A program made the position numbers and the translations under genes. A stretch of DNA of 64,000 nucleotides from JANPEZ01 sp031423155 (lineage in GTDB: Bacteria > Actinomycetota > UBA4738 > HRBIN12): positions 1-64,000 of the forward strand of contig JANPEZ010000113.1 in the NCBI GenBank assembly GCA_031423155.1, written 5' to 3'. Shown here one piece after another: positions 31,247 to 39,209 of the stretch (its first letter is position 1; each line of letters opens with the position of its first letter). The notes under the pieces were generated by a model. The model searched no databases, was not told the origin of the DNA, and worked only from the letters and a program-made list of their open reading frames with translations.

Positions 31247-32281
31247 TCAGCGACCGGCGAGCTCCTTGCGGACCGTGGGCGCGACCTCGGTGCCGAGCAG
31301 CTCGATCGAACGCATGATCTTCTCGTGCGGCATCGATCCCACCGTGAACTGCACCAGGAAGCGATCGTGCTTGAAGATCTCGTGCTGGAAGAGGATCTTC
31401 TCGATCACCTCCTGCGGGCTTCCGACGAAGTTGGAACCGCGAAGCGTCGCGGCGCCCTCGTAGTGCTCCTTCGTCATCGGCTGCCAGCCTCTCTCGCGGC
31501 CGATCTTGTTCATCATCGAAGCGGCGTACGGGAACGAGTCGTCGATCGCCTCCTGCGAGGTCTTGGCGATATAGCCGTGCGAGTTGATGCTGACCGCCGG
31601 AAGAGGGTCGTGACCCGCTCGGCCCGCCGCCTCGCGGAACAGCTCGATGAAGGGGGCGAACCGCTCGGGCATGCCGCCGATGATCGCGAGCGCCATCGGC
31701 AGGCCGAGCGTCCCGGCTCGGAACGCCGACTCCGGCGCCCCGCCCACCGCTACCCAGATGGGCAGCGGATCCTGCATCGGGCGCGGGTAGACACCCTCTC
31801 CGTGCAGTGCCGGGCGGAAGCGGCCAGACCACTCCACGTCCTCGGCCTCACGCAGGCGGATCAGCAACCGTAGCTTCTCGTCGAACAGGTCGTCGTAGTC
31901 GTCAAGGTCGTATCCGAACAAGGGGAACGATTCGGTGAACGAGCCTCGGCCGGCCATGATCTCGGCCCGCCCGTTCGACAGTAGATCCAAAGTTGCGAAA
32001 TCCTGGAACACGCGGACAGGATCGTCGGAGCTGATCACCGAGACCGCGCTGGTGAGCCGCAGCTGCTGGGTCCGCTGCGCGACCGCCGCGAGCACCACGG
32101 CCGGCGAGGACACGATCAGGTCCTCGCGGTGATGCTCCCCCACCCCGAAGACGTCGAGTCCCACCTCGTCGGCGAGCTGAGCCTCCTCGAGCAGGTCGAG
32201 CATCCGCCGCTGCGGACTGATGATGTGCCCGTCGAGCGGGTCCTCCTGCAACTCGGCGAACGTGTAGATCCCGATCTCCAT
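31247..32281 (-). CDS. LLM-class flavin-dependent oxidoreductase
   Basis: This 344-residue luciferase-like TIM-barrel protein has GIYTFAELQEDP, GLDVFGVGEHHRED, RLTSAVSVISSDDPVRVFQD, DLLSNGRAEIMAGRGS and PIWVAVGGAPESAFRAG, all typical of bacterial luciferase-family monooxygenases. It probably uses FMN or F420; the cofactor cannot be read with certainty. ATG at 32281 starts the usual MEIGIYTF; the open frame goes 17 codons further, but that part is not conserved. It is divergent from the leader ORF at 32377. Confidence 0.9.
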   Translation of the reverse strand: MEIGIYTFAELQEDPLDGHIISPQRRMLDLLEEAQLADEVGLDVFGVGEHHREDLIVSSPAVVLAAVAQRTQQLRLTSAVSVISSDDPVRVFQDFATLDLLSNGRAEIMAGRGSFTESFPLFGYDLDDYDDLFDEKLRLLIRLREAEDVEWSGRFRPALHGEGVYPRPMQDPLPIWVAVGGAPESAFRAGTLGLPMALAIIGGMPERFAPFIELFREAAGRAGHDPLPAVSINSHGYIAKTSQEAIDDSFPYAASMMNKIGRERGWQPMTKEHYEGAATLRGSNFVGSPQEVIEKILFQHEIFKHDRFLVQFTVGSMPHEKIMRSIELLGTEVAPTVRKELAGR

Positions 32282-32376
32282 GGCGGCAAGAACCCTACAG
32301 ACACTCCGCTTGTTCCCGCGTGCTATCTTCAAGCCCTCGCCACGGATCGCGTGGCCCGACCCAGGAGGTGGGATCG

Positions 32377-32439
32377 ATGACTGCTACGACGGTGGTTGTC
32401 GCGTCGCGCCCTCGCTGCGGTCGTTACAGCTTCTCCTGA
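32377..32439 (+). CDS. 20-codon leader ORF upstream of RNHCP
   Basis: ATG at 32377 is preceded, with 6 bases between, by AGGAGGTG (32363-32370), one of the best ribosome-binding sites in the window. The encoded peptide is MTATTVVVASRPRCGRYSFS, ending in TGA at 32437-32439. It is too short for gene finders. It ends 59 bases before the RNHCP start, in a region where an RNA hairpin could hide that gene's ribosome-binding site. It may act as a regulatory leader peptide; Arg-rich SRPRCGR could be a stalling stretch. Function inferred only. Confidence 0.55.
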   Translation: MTATTVVVASRPRCGRYSFS

Positions 32440-32450
32440 TCGACTCCTGA

Positions 32451-32489
32451 TCCATGGGCACGACGGCGTATCCCACCGTGTTCCATGGA
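32451..32489 (+). promoter_or_regulatory. Possible RNA hairpin masking the RNHCP ribosome-binding site
   Basis: TCCATGG (32451-32457) is complementary to CCATGGA (32483-32489). The right arm overlaps the GGAGG (32487-32491) that serves the RNHCP TTG start at 32499. Pairing would hide it, and a ribosome stalled on the leader ORF just upstream could alter that pairing. CCATGG is itself palindromic, so the match could be chance. Confidence 0.4.
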
Positions 32490-32498
32490 GGTCATCCT

Positions 32499-32870
32499 TT
32501 GTCACGCGACCAACGCCGCGGCGAGCGGCACAACCGAACATCGTTCCGCTGCGGCAACTGCCATCTCGAGGTGCCGTATCAGGCGATCGGCACCGCTCAC
32601 CGCAATCACTGTCCGAACTGCCTGTGGAGCCGTCACGTGGATGAGGACCACCCCGGAGATCGAGACTCCGATTGCGGCTCTCTCATGGAGCCCATCGCCA
32701 TCACCGTTCGAGGCGACGGTGAGTGGGTTCTGGTTCACAGGTGCGGCGGATGCGACGAACTGCGCCTGAACCGCGCAGCGGGCGACGATAACCCGCTGAT
32801 GCTGTTGCGCCTGGCCGTGAAACCCCTCGCCCAGCCGCCCTTCCCGATCGAGCGGATCGGGCTGATCTAG
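32499..32870 (+). CDS. RNHCP domain protein
   Basis: This 123-residue protein carries the RNHCP signature: FRCGNCHLEVPY, HRNHCPNCLWSRHVD (the naming R-N-H-C-P), PGDRDSDCGSLMEPIAI and VHRCGGCDELRLNR. The four Cys pairs suggest a zinc ribbon. TTG at 32499 was chosen because GGAGG (32487-32491) is well spaced and the N-terminus then reads MSRDQRRGERHNR, like actinobacterial homologues; ATG at 32454 is the alternative. Function is unknown. The leader ORF at 32377 precedes it. Confidence 0.85.
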   Translation: MSRDQRRGERHNRTSFRCGNCHLEVPYQAIGTAHRNHCPNCLWSRHVDEDHPGDRDSDCGSLMEPIAITVRGDGEWVLVHRCGGCDELRLNRAAGDDNPLMLLRLAVKPLAQPPFPIERIGLI

Positions 32871-32898
32871 GCCGGCCTGCTCGGCTAGACTGCCCCCC

Positions 32899-33348
32899 AT
32901 GCCGCGGATCGCCGCGACGTCCCCCCGTCGCCTAATCGTGCTTCTCCTCATGATGCTCGCACTCTTAGCTGCTGCAGCCCCGGCCTCGGCGGGGGGCTTG
33001 CGGGGCAAGATGCTTCGCCTGATCAACGACGAGCGCCGCTCGCACGGAGTGGGCGCCCTCGTCCTGGACCTTCCCGCGTCGCGGATGGCAGGTCGCCATA
33101 GCCAGCGGATGAGCGAGCGGAACCTGCTCTTCCATACGCCCAACCTCGACGTGAAGCTCGCCGATCGGCACTGGAGGGTGCTCGGCGAGAACATCGCCTT
33201 CGGCTCGAGGGTTCGCGGCATCGTCCGGATGTGGATGGCGAGCACCGAGCACCGCGCGAACATCCTGAAGGCCGGCTACCGAAGGATCGGTATCGGGCTC
33301 TACCGGGGTCGCGGACATCTCTGGGCCACCACGTACTTCTGGGGCTGA
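32899..33348 (+). CDS. CAP-domain (SCP/PR-1-like) secreted protein 1
   Basis: The 149 residues comprise a Sec signal peptide (LIVLLLMMLALLAAAAPASA, cleavage near 32) and a compact CAP domain: MLRLINDERRSHG, HTPNL with the first His, GENIAFG with Glu, and TEHRANILKAGYRRIGIG with the second His. CAP proteins in bacteria are extracellular and of unknown activity. Length is near the minimum for the fold. A paralogue lies at 37553-38020, on the other side of the sulfatase. Confidence 0.87.
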   Translation: MPRIAATSPRRLIVLLLMMLALLAAAAPASAGGLRGKMLRLINDERRSHGVGALVLDLPASRMAGRHSQRMSERNLLFHTPNLDVKLADRHWRVLGENIAFGSRVRGIVRMWMASTEHRANILKAGYRRIGIGLYRGRGHLWATTYFWG

Positions 33349-33398
33349 CCGCCGCGTAGGCGAAGAGCGTGTCCCCGCCGCGTCATAGACTCCGGCGG

Positions 33399-33659
33399 AT
33401 GGCGACGATAACGCTGCGAGCTCCGCTGAAGGACCTGGCCGGGGGTTCCTCCGAGATACAGGTTCCGGGCACCACCGTGGGAGAGGCCCTTCGAGCGCTG
33501 GAGGACGGCCACACCAAGCTGACGGGATGGATCTTGGATGAACGTGGCCGGATCCGCCGGCACGTGAACGTCTTCGTAAACGGAGAAAAGGCCGGGGAGG
33601 ACGTGGTTCTCGCCCCGGGCGACCGAATGCACGTCCTTCCCTCGATCTCAGGAGGCTGA
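33399..33659 (+). CDS. MoaD/ThiS-family ubiquitin-like protein
   Basis: This 86-residue beta-grasp protein has ITLRAPLKDLAGGSSEIQVP, GTTVGEALRALE, NVFVNGEKAGEDVVLAPGD and the C-terminal SISGG. The free diglycine end is the site of activation in MoaD and ThiS, so it probably carries sulfur as a thiocarboxylate or is conjugated. No moaE, moeB or thiG lies nearby. The start ATG 33399 fits the usual N-terminus (MATITLRAP). It ends 6 bases before the BNR protein gene, implying a functional pair. Confidence 0.85.
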   Translation: MATITLRAPLKDLAGGSSEIQVPGTTVGEALRALEDGHTKLTGWILDERGRIRRHVNVFVNGEKAGEDVVLAPGDRMHVLPSISGG

Positions 33660-33665
33660 AGCGAG

Positions 33666-34736
33666 ATGACCGAACTGCTCGTCGGAACCAGGAAAGGTCT
33701 GTTCGTCTTGCGGGGGGATATCGGCGAGCCGTTCGAGGTCGCCACTCGCGCCTTCCCCGGCGAGATCGTCGAGTTCGCAACTCGCGATGCCCGTACCGGT
33801 CGCACTTTCGCATCGGTCACTCACGGTCAGTTCGGCCCGCGGCTGATGTTCACCGACGATCCGGTCGGCGGCGAGTGGCAACAGGCCGAAGGCCCGGTCT
33901 TCCCCGCAGACACCGACACCGCCGTCGAACGGATCTGGATCGTCCAGCCCGGCGAAGCAGAGGGCGTGCTCTACGCGGGGGTCGCTCCCGCCGCGCTGTT
34001 CGTATCCACCGACGACGGCCAGACCTGGGCGCTTAACCGCGGACTTTGGGACGCGCCAACCCGCCCGGAGTGGAACCCCGGCGCTGGGGGCCTTGCGCTG
34101 CACTCCATATGTCCCTGGCCCGGCGATCCCGAGAAGCTCGCGATCGGCATCAGCGCCGCGGGCGTCTGGATCACCGAAGACGCCGGCCAGACGTGGCGAA
34201 CCGGCTACACGGGACTGGAAGCGGGCTACTTGCCCGAAGATCAGCGCGAGAACACTCACGCGCTCTGCGTTCACAACATGCACCGGGCTCCTCGCAGGCC
34301 CGAGCGGCTATTCATGCAGTTCCACGGAAGCGTCTACCGCTCCGACGACGCGGCCGAAACCTGGAGCGACGTCACGGCCGGTCTACCCTCCGGCTTCGGG
34401 TTCCCCCTCACGATCGACCCGGCGGATCCGGACAACGCCTACGTGATCCCAATGATAGGAGCCGAGGACCGGGTCACGCCGCAGGGACAGGTCCGCGTCT
34501 TCGCGACGCGTGACGGCGGAACTTCCTGGTCCTCAGCCTCCGAGGGCCTGCCTCAACGCGATGCCTGGCTGACGATCCTTCGCCAGGCCTTCGGTTCGCA
34601 GAGCGAGGGCCCCGGGCAGAGCCTGGCGTTCGGCGCAACGTCAGGTGCCGTCTACGCCTCCAAGGACGCCGGCTCGACCTGGTCCGTCGCGGCCGAGCGA
34701 CTTGCGCCGGTCACTTCCGTCCGTTTCCCATGCTAG
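33666..34736 (+). CDS. BNR/sialidase-like beta-propeller protein
   Basis: This 356-residue protein has repeated BNR/Asp-box motifs: S-T-D-D-G-Q-T-W, T-E-D-A-G-Q-T-W, S-D-D-A-A-E-T-W, T-R-D-G-G-T-S-W and S-K-D-A-G-S-T-W, one per blade. No signal peptide is visible, so it is probably cytosolic, unlike true sialidases; no sialidase catalytic Arg triad was recognised. It starts MTELLVGTRKGLFVLRG, as in a conserved family that often follows MoaD/ThiS-like genes. Activity unknown. It may depend on the preceding MoaD-like protein. Confidence 0.8.
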   Translation: MTELLVGTRKGLFVLRGDIGEPFEVATRAFPGEIVEFATRDARTGRTFASVTHGQFGPRLMFTDDPVGGEWQQAEGPVFPADTDTAVERIWIVQPGEAEGVLYAGVAPAALFVSTDDGQTWALNRGLWDAPTRPEWNPGAGGLALHSICPWPGDPEKLAIGISAAGVWITEDAGQTWRTGYTGLEAGYLPEDQRENTHALCVHNMHRAPRRPERLFMQFHGSVYRSDDAAETWSDVTAGLPSGFGFPLTIDPADPDNAYVIPMIGAEDRVTPQGQVRVFATRDGGTSWSSASEGLPQRDAWLTILRQAFGSQSEGPGQSLAFGATSGAVYASKDAGSTWSVAAERLAPVTSVRFPC

Positions 34737-34809
34737 GCAGCCTTTCGGCCCCTTGACCCTAGGCACAACGACCAGGCAGACTGCCCAGACCGTTTCGGGA
34801 CGGGAGACC

Positions 34810-37536
34810 ATGTTGCGCGCCCGCAATATCAAGCTGACTTTGGCAGCGCTTGCGCTGCTTCTTCCGTCGACCCTTGAGCTCGTGCCTGCTAGCGCTCAGG
34901 CAGCTCCCAGCCCGAACATCCTGCTTCTGATCAGCGACGACCAGGCCTGGTCAACCATGAGCCGAACGCTCATGCCGAGCGTCTACTCCCAGCTCGTCGA
35001 TCAAGGCGTGCTCTTCAACCGTGCGTATGTCAACTCTTCGCTGTGCTGCCCGTCGCGCTCGCAGGTGTTCACCGGTCTCTACGAGCACCACACGGGCGTC
35101 GACGAGAACGCGGAGCAGCTCCTGCGCCCTACGCTGCCTATGGCCCTTCACGACCAGGGGTACCGGACGATACTCGCGGGTAAGTACCTGAACAGCTGGG
35201 GGTGCGATCCGAGACCTGAGTTCGACCGCTGGGCGTGCGTCGGATCGCCGCCCGGCAACTACTCGCTGACCGACCCCAAGATCAACGACGACGGCGTCTG
35301 GGCTCAACACAACGGCTTTCAGACGGACCTGCTCGCATCCAGAGTCACCGACTTCATCTCATCGACCCCCGCCGACCAGCCGTTCTTCGCCATCTACTCG
35401 CCGACGACGCCACACATGCCGGCCGACGACTACAGGTACAACTCGATGAGCATCCCGGCACTGCGGGGGCCTTCATACGACCAGGAGACCCGCACGGCCG
35501 AGACACCCATGTACCTTCGCCGCCAGCCGATGTCCGACACGATGAAGGGCGACATGGACGCCCAGTACAGGTCGATGTCCCGCGCCGTCCGCTCCCTCGA
35601 CGACAGCGTCTCAGACATCCTGGGGTCCCTGGGCAGCCGCGCGGACGACACCCTCGTCATCTACGTCTCCGACAACGGCTATATGTACGGCCAGCATCGG
35701 CGGGTCAAGAAGACATGCCTCTACGAGGAGTGCGTCGATGTTCCGATGGTGATCCGCTACCCGGCGATACGCCCGACCAACCAGCCTCTGGAGACGGAGG
35801 CGCTGGCCCAGAACGTGGATATCGCTCCCACCATCGCCGAACTGACCGGCATCCCCTGGGGAGCGGACGGCGTCTCGCTCACACCGATCCTGAACGGATC
35901 GTCTCCGAGCGTGCGGGACTCGGTGCTCATCCAGCGGTGCGAGGGAGCTACCGGATTCGCCAGACCCTGTTCGGGTATGGGGTTCGTCAGCGGCCAGACG
36001 TCGACACCATCGGCCCACGGCATCGTGACGGACGGTGCGAAATACATCAGATACGTGACGGGCGAAGCGCAACTTTTCGACCTGAGCGCCGATCCCAAAG
36101 AGCTCGTCAACCTTGCTGGAACCCCGGGCGCCGCGGGGCTTGAATCGTCGCTGTCCTCGCAGCTCGACGCCCTCATCGCCCCTCCGACCATCGAAACCAC
36201 GATAGTGACCGGTCCGATGGGGTCGCTAGATACACGGGCGGCCGAGTTCACATACTTCTCGCAGTCTCGGTTCGCGACGCACACGTGTCGTCTGACCCAA
36301 GACAGCGTTCCGGGGGACTGGATCCCTTGCAACGGAGGCAGGATCGTCCAAGGAGCCTTTGAAGACGGCGATTACGTCTTCGAGGTCGCCGGCACCGACG
36401 AGTTCGGATCCACCGATGCCACTCCCGCCTCGCGTTCGTTCTCGGTGCACGCGTCCGGCCCGGACGTGACCATCTCTTCTGGGCCTTCGGGTCCTCAGGT
36501 CGAGACATCGGCTTCGTTCTCCTTCTCGAGCTCAGTTACCGACGCGACCTTCGAGTGCCGGCTGGGCCTGCTGGGAACCGATACGGCCTGGTCCGCATGC
36601 GACCCGCTCGCGGGGGCTTCCTACTCGGACCTTGCCCAAGGGGACTGGCTCTTCGAGGTTCGCGCAACCGATCCGTTCACGTTTGAAGTGAGCGCACCAC
36701 CGGCGGCACGGCTCTTCACGGTGGACAAAAGGGGTGCAACGGTCAGCCTGACGGCCCGTGCTGCGACGTTCACTTCATCTGACTCGGCAACCTTCAGGTT
36801 CATCCCGAACGAGCGGCTCATGCCGGGAAGGCCGATCAAGTGCAAGCTCGACGCCGAGGTGGCGGTGGTCTGCAACACAGGTGAGTTCTCGGCGGCGGGG
36901 CTCTCCTCGAAGGAACACATCCTGGTCGTGACTGCCACGGACGTCATCGGAACGAAGGGTAAGACGACCTTCAGATGGACGGTCGACACCACCGCACCCG
37001 TCGCGGGCATCACGGGAGGACCCGATGCGGCAACGACCGAGCGTGTGGCCTCGTTCTACCTGCAGTCCAGCGAGTGGCTCGGCGGCCTCCAGTGCGCGGT
37101 GGACGGCGGCCTGCCGATCCCCTGCCAGGCCTCGACTTCGACCGAACCGCTGCCCGACGGGGAGCACACGTTCCAGGTCTGGGCGATAGACAAGGCCCTC
37201 AACGTCAGCGCTCCCGCCGAGTTCACGTGGACGATCGACAGAGCGAAGCCGTCGATGACCATCACCAGCATCATCACGAACGGCTCCACGACGGAGTCGA
37301 CGGACGCCACGTTCGAGCTCTCCTCCGACGAGCCGGTAACTTTCCAGTGCTCACTCGATTCGGCTGCCTTCACGCCCTGCGATCCGTTGGTCGAGTACTT
37401 CGGCCTGCTCGAGGGCACGCACACGTTCCAGGTGTTCGCCACCGACATCGTCGGGAACGTCTCGCCGACCAGAAGCCGGACCTGGACGATCGTCCCACCC
37501 TCGCCTCCGGGGGGATTCCCTTCGCCGGGGGGCTAG
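34810..37536 (+). CDS. Secreted sulfatase with C-terminal Ig-like repeats
   Basis: The 908 residues begin with a signal peptide (cleavage near SAQA, about 36). The sulfatase domain (about 38-460) has metal-binding LLISDDQAW, the formylglycine motif CCPSR (C-x-P-S-R), LAGKYLNSWG, FAIYSPTTPHMPA, YVSDNGYMYGQHRRVKK. From about 465 there are six repeats of an Ig-like module (F-x-C-x-L/V-D ... G-x-(H/Y)-x-F-x-V-x-A-x-D), each with a Cys pair. The active enzyme needs a formylglycine-generating enzyme, not seen here. ATG at 34810 was preferred because the signal peptide starts there. A CAP gene follows 17 bases later. Confidence 0.9.
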   Translation: MLRARNIKLTLAALALLLPSTLELVPASAQAAPSPNILLLISDDQAWSTMSRTLMPSVYSQLVDQGVLFNRAYVNSSLCCPSRSQVFTGLYEHHTGVDENAEQLLRPTLPMALHDQGYRTILAGKYLNSWGCDPRPEFDRWACVGSPPGNYSLTDPKINDDGVWAQHNGFQTDLLASRVTDFISSTPADQPFFAIYSPTTPHMPADDYRYNSMSIPALRGPSYDQETRTAETPMYLRRQPMSDTMKGDMDAQYRSMSRAVRSLDDSVSDILGSLGSRADDTLVIYVSDNGYMYGQHRRVKKTCLYEECVDVPMVIRYPAIRPTNQPLETEALAQNVDIAPTIAELTGIPWGADGVSLTPILNGSSPSVRDSVLIQRCEGATGFARPCSGMGFVSGQTSTPSAHGIVTDGAKYIRYVTGEAQLFDLSADPKELVNLAGTPGAAGLESSLSSQLDALIAPPTIETTIVTGPMGSLDTRAAEFTYFSQSRFATHTCRLTQDSVPGDWIPCNGGRIVQGAFEDGDYVFEVAGTDEFGSTDATPASRSFSVHASGPDVTISSGPSGPQVETSASFSFSSSVTDATFECRLGLLGTDTAWSACDPLAGASYSDLAQGDWLFEVRATDPFTFEVSAPPAARLFTVDKRGATVSLTARAATFTSSDSATFRFIPNERLMPGRPIKCKLDAEVAVVCNTGEFSAAGLSSKEHILVVTATDVIGTKGKTTFRWTVDTTAPVAGITGGPDAATTERVASFYLQSSEWLGGLQCAVDGGLPIPCQASTSTEPLPDGEHTFQVWAIDKALNVSAPAEFTWTIDRAKPSMTITSIITNGSTTESTDATFELSSDEPVTFQCSLDSAAFTPCDPLVEYFGLLEGTHTFQVFATDIVGNVSPTRSRTWTIVPPSPPGGFPSPGG

Positions 37537-37552
37537 GGCTAGACTCGACGTC

Positions 37553-38020
37553 ATGCAGCGCCGACTTCGTTCGGTGATCGCGATCTTCGCGCTTGCCGGG
37601 TCCATGGCTCCGAGCCTGGTTAACGCCGACGTCGCCACGCGGGGCACGCCGGTCATACGGCGCGCCACCACCATCGCGCTGCTGGACGCGATCAACGCCA
37701 AGAGGATCGCCCGCGGCAGAACTGCTCTGCGCGAGGTAGCCGGCATCTCAGATATCGCGCAGAGCAACTCGGAGGTCATGGCCGCCGCAGGAACACCGTC
37801 GCACACGCCGAACCTTCCTCGGAAACTCAGGCCTTGGCGGCACACCATCTACGGAGAGAACGTCGCCGGTGGTGGATCCATCAACGCCATCATGTCCACG
37901 TGGATGGATTCGGACCAGCACAGGGCGAACATCCTCAAGCGTGGTTTCAGGCGATGCGGGGTCGGTCTCGTGGAGGACGCCGACGGCACGCTTTGGGCGA
38001 CCGTGATCTTCATCGACTGA
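37553..38020 (+). CDS. CAP-domain (SCP/PR-1-like) secreted protein 2
   Basis: The 155 residues have a signal peptide (VIAIFALAGSMAPSLVNA) and a CAP domain with LLDAINAKRIARGR, SHTPNL (His), GENVAGGG (Glu), and DQHRANILKRGFRRCGVG (second His). It is paralogous to the protein at 32899-33348. It lies 17 bases after the sulfatase and may be co-transcribed with it. Its 3' end overlaps the convergent MFS gene by 11 bases. Activity unknown. Confidence 0.87.
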   Translation: MQRRLRSVIAIFALAGSMAPSLVNADVATRGTPVIRRATTIALLDAINAKRIARGRTALREVAGISDIAQSNSEVMAAAGTPSHTPNLPRKLRPWRHTIYGENVAGGGSINAIMSTWMDSDQHRANILKRGFRRCGVGLVEDADGTLWATVIFID

Positions 38021-39185
38021 CCGCCTTCGGCGGAAGAAGGACCAAGATCGCCACCGGGGCCGCGAGCAGCGCCCACATCGCTTCGGCCAGACCGAATCGC
38101 TGGGCGGCGGCGCCCAGGCCGAGCGGGAGCAGCCGCCCGACCAGCCCGGTCGCGCTGGCGAGTGAGGTTGCTACCCCGCTCGAACCATGCATCTCGTCGA
38201 ACAGCCTGGCCTTAGGGATGGCGTACCAGCCCGCGTGCGCTACTCCTATCGCGGCGATCGCGATGAGCTTGGGGCCAGTATCAGGCAGGAGCAGGAACGC
38301 CGGGTAGATGACGAGCATCGCGGCGGCACTTCCCCTCAGCCACGCGAGCCCGTCGACGCGGCGCAGGACTCGCACCAGGAGCAGATCGCCGGCGAGACCT
38401 GCGGCGCTAAGAACCGCGATGGCCAGTCCCGCACTCAGAGGCGAGGCCCCGGCCACATCGACGAAGTACAGAGCCGCGAACCCCAGGAAGACGTCGCCGA
38501 GAAGATCGGTTAGCTCAAGGAGTACGAGCCAGCGGACGACCGCGAAGGATCGCAGCCCCGCCCATGCTCTTCTGGCCGACGAGCCGAGGTCTTCGTGAGT
38601 TGCATCCGGGATCGATACCCGAGTCACGGCCACGACTACCGGAACGCTCACTCCGGCGGCGGCGATCAATGCCCCTCGCCATCCGATACCCGTGCGGACC
38701 GCGGCGGCAAGGAGCAAAGGACCCGCGACCACGCCCACCGATCCAACGGCGACCCACCTGGCCATCGCGTGATCGCGCCGTTCGTGAGAGCCATCCATCA
38801 ACGTCGCCTGAACGGGATTCACGTAGGCCCCCGAAGCGAGCGACAGCACGGTCGAGGCCAAGAACAGCCCCGCGAACCCCCCGGCGGACGCGCTCCAGAT
38901 CAGTGAAGCGACGAAGCAGGCACCACCGCTGACGAGGATCCGGCGCCGGTGCCCGGTGTCGGCCAGCAGCCCCAGCAGCGGCTCGACGGCCGACCCGACC
39001 ATCCCCGGAACGGCCAGAAGCAGACCGATCGAGAGGTAGTCGAGCCCGAGGTCAAGGCGGATCAGCGGCCAGGCCGCCTCGCGGACACCGAAGACCAACT
39101 CGTCGCAGAACTCGACAGCAAGGAGTGCCGCGAACGCTCCGAAAGAAGTGGAACGGCGTCAGCGGAAAGGAGGGTGAACCCGCAT
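38010..39185 (-). pseudogene. MFS transporter with an in-frame TGA near the start
   Basis: A 12-TM-type MFS protein of about 390 residues. From ATG at 39185 the frame reads MRVHPPFR, then TGA at 39161-39159, then RRSTSFGAFAALLAVEF and DELVFGVREAAWPLIRLDLG, which matches the usual first membrane span and its D-E-L-V-x-G-x-R-E loop. The only later start without a stop is TTG at 39098, which would cut the first span and has no ribosome-binding site. A single C-to-T change (CGA to TGA) would explain it. It could be a pseudogene, a sequencing error, or a functional short form. The rest of the gene is intact (for example LADTGHRRRILVSGG). Confidence 0.65.
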
Positions 39186-39209
39186 GTCGGCGATGTTACA
39201 CCCGAAAGG

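Noticed and set aside
39159..39161. Selenocysteine at the MFS TGA
   Set aside because: Transporters of this family are not selenoproteins, no SECIS-like hairpin was evident just after the codon, and no selenocysteine genes are in the window.
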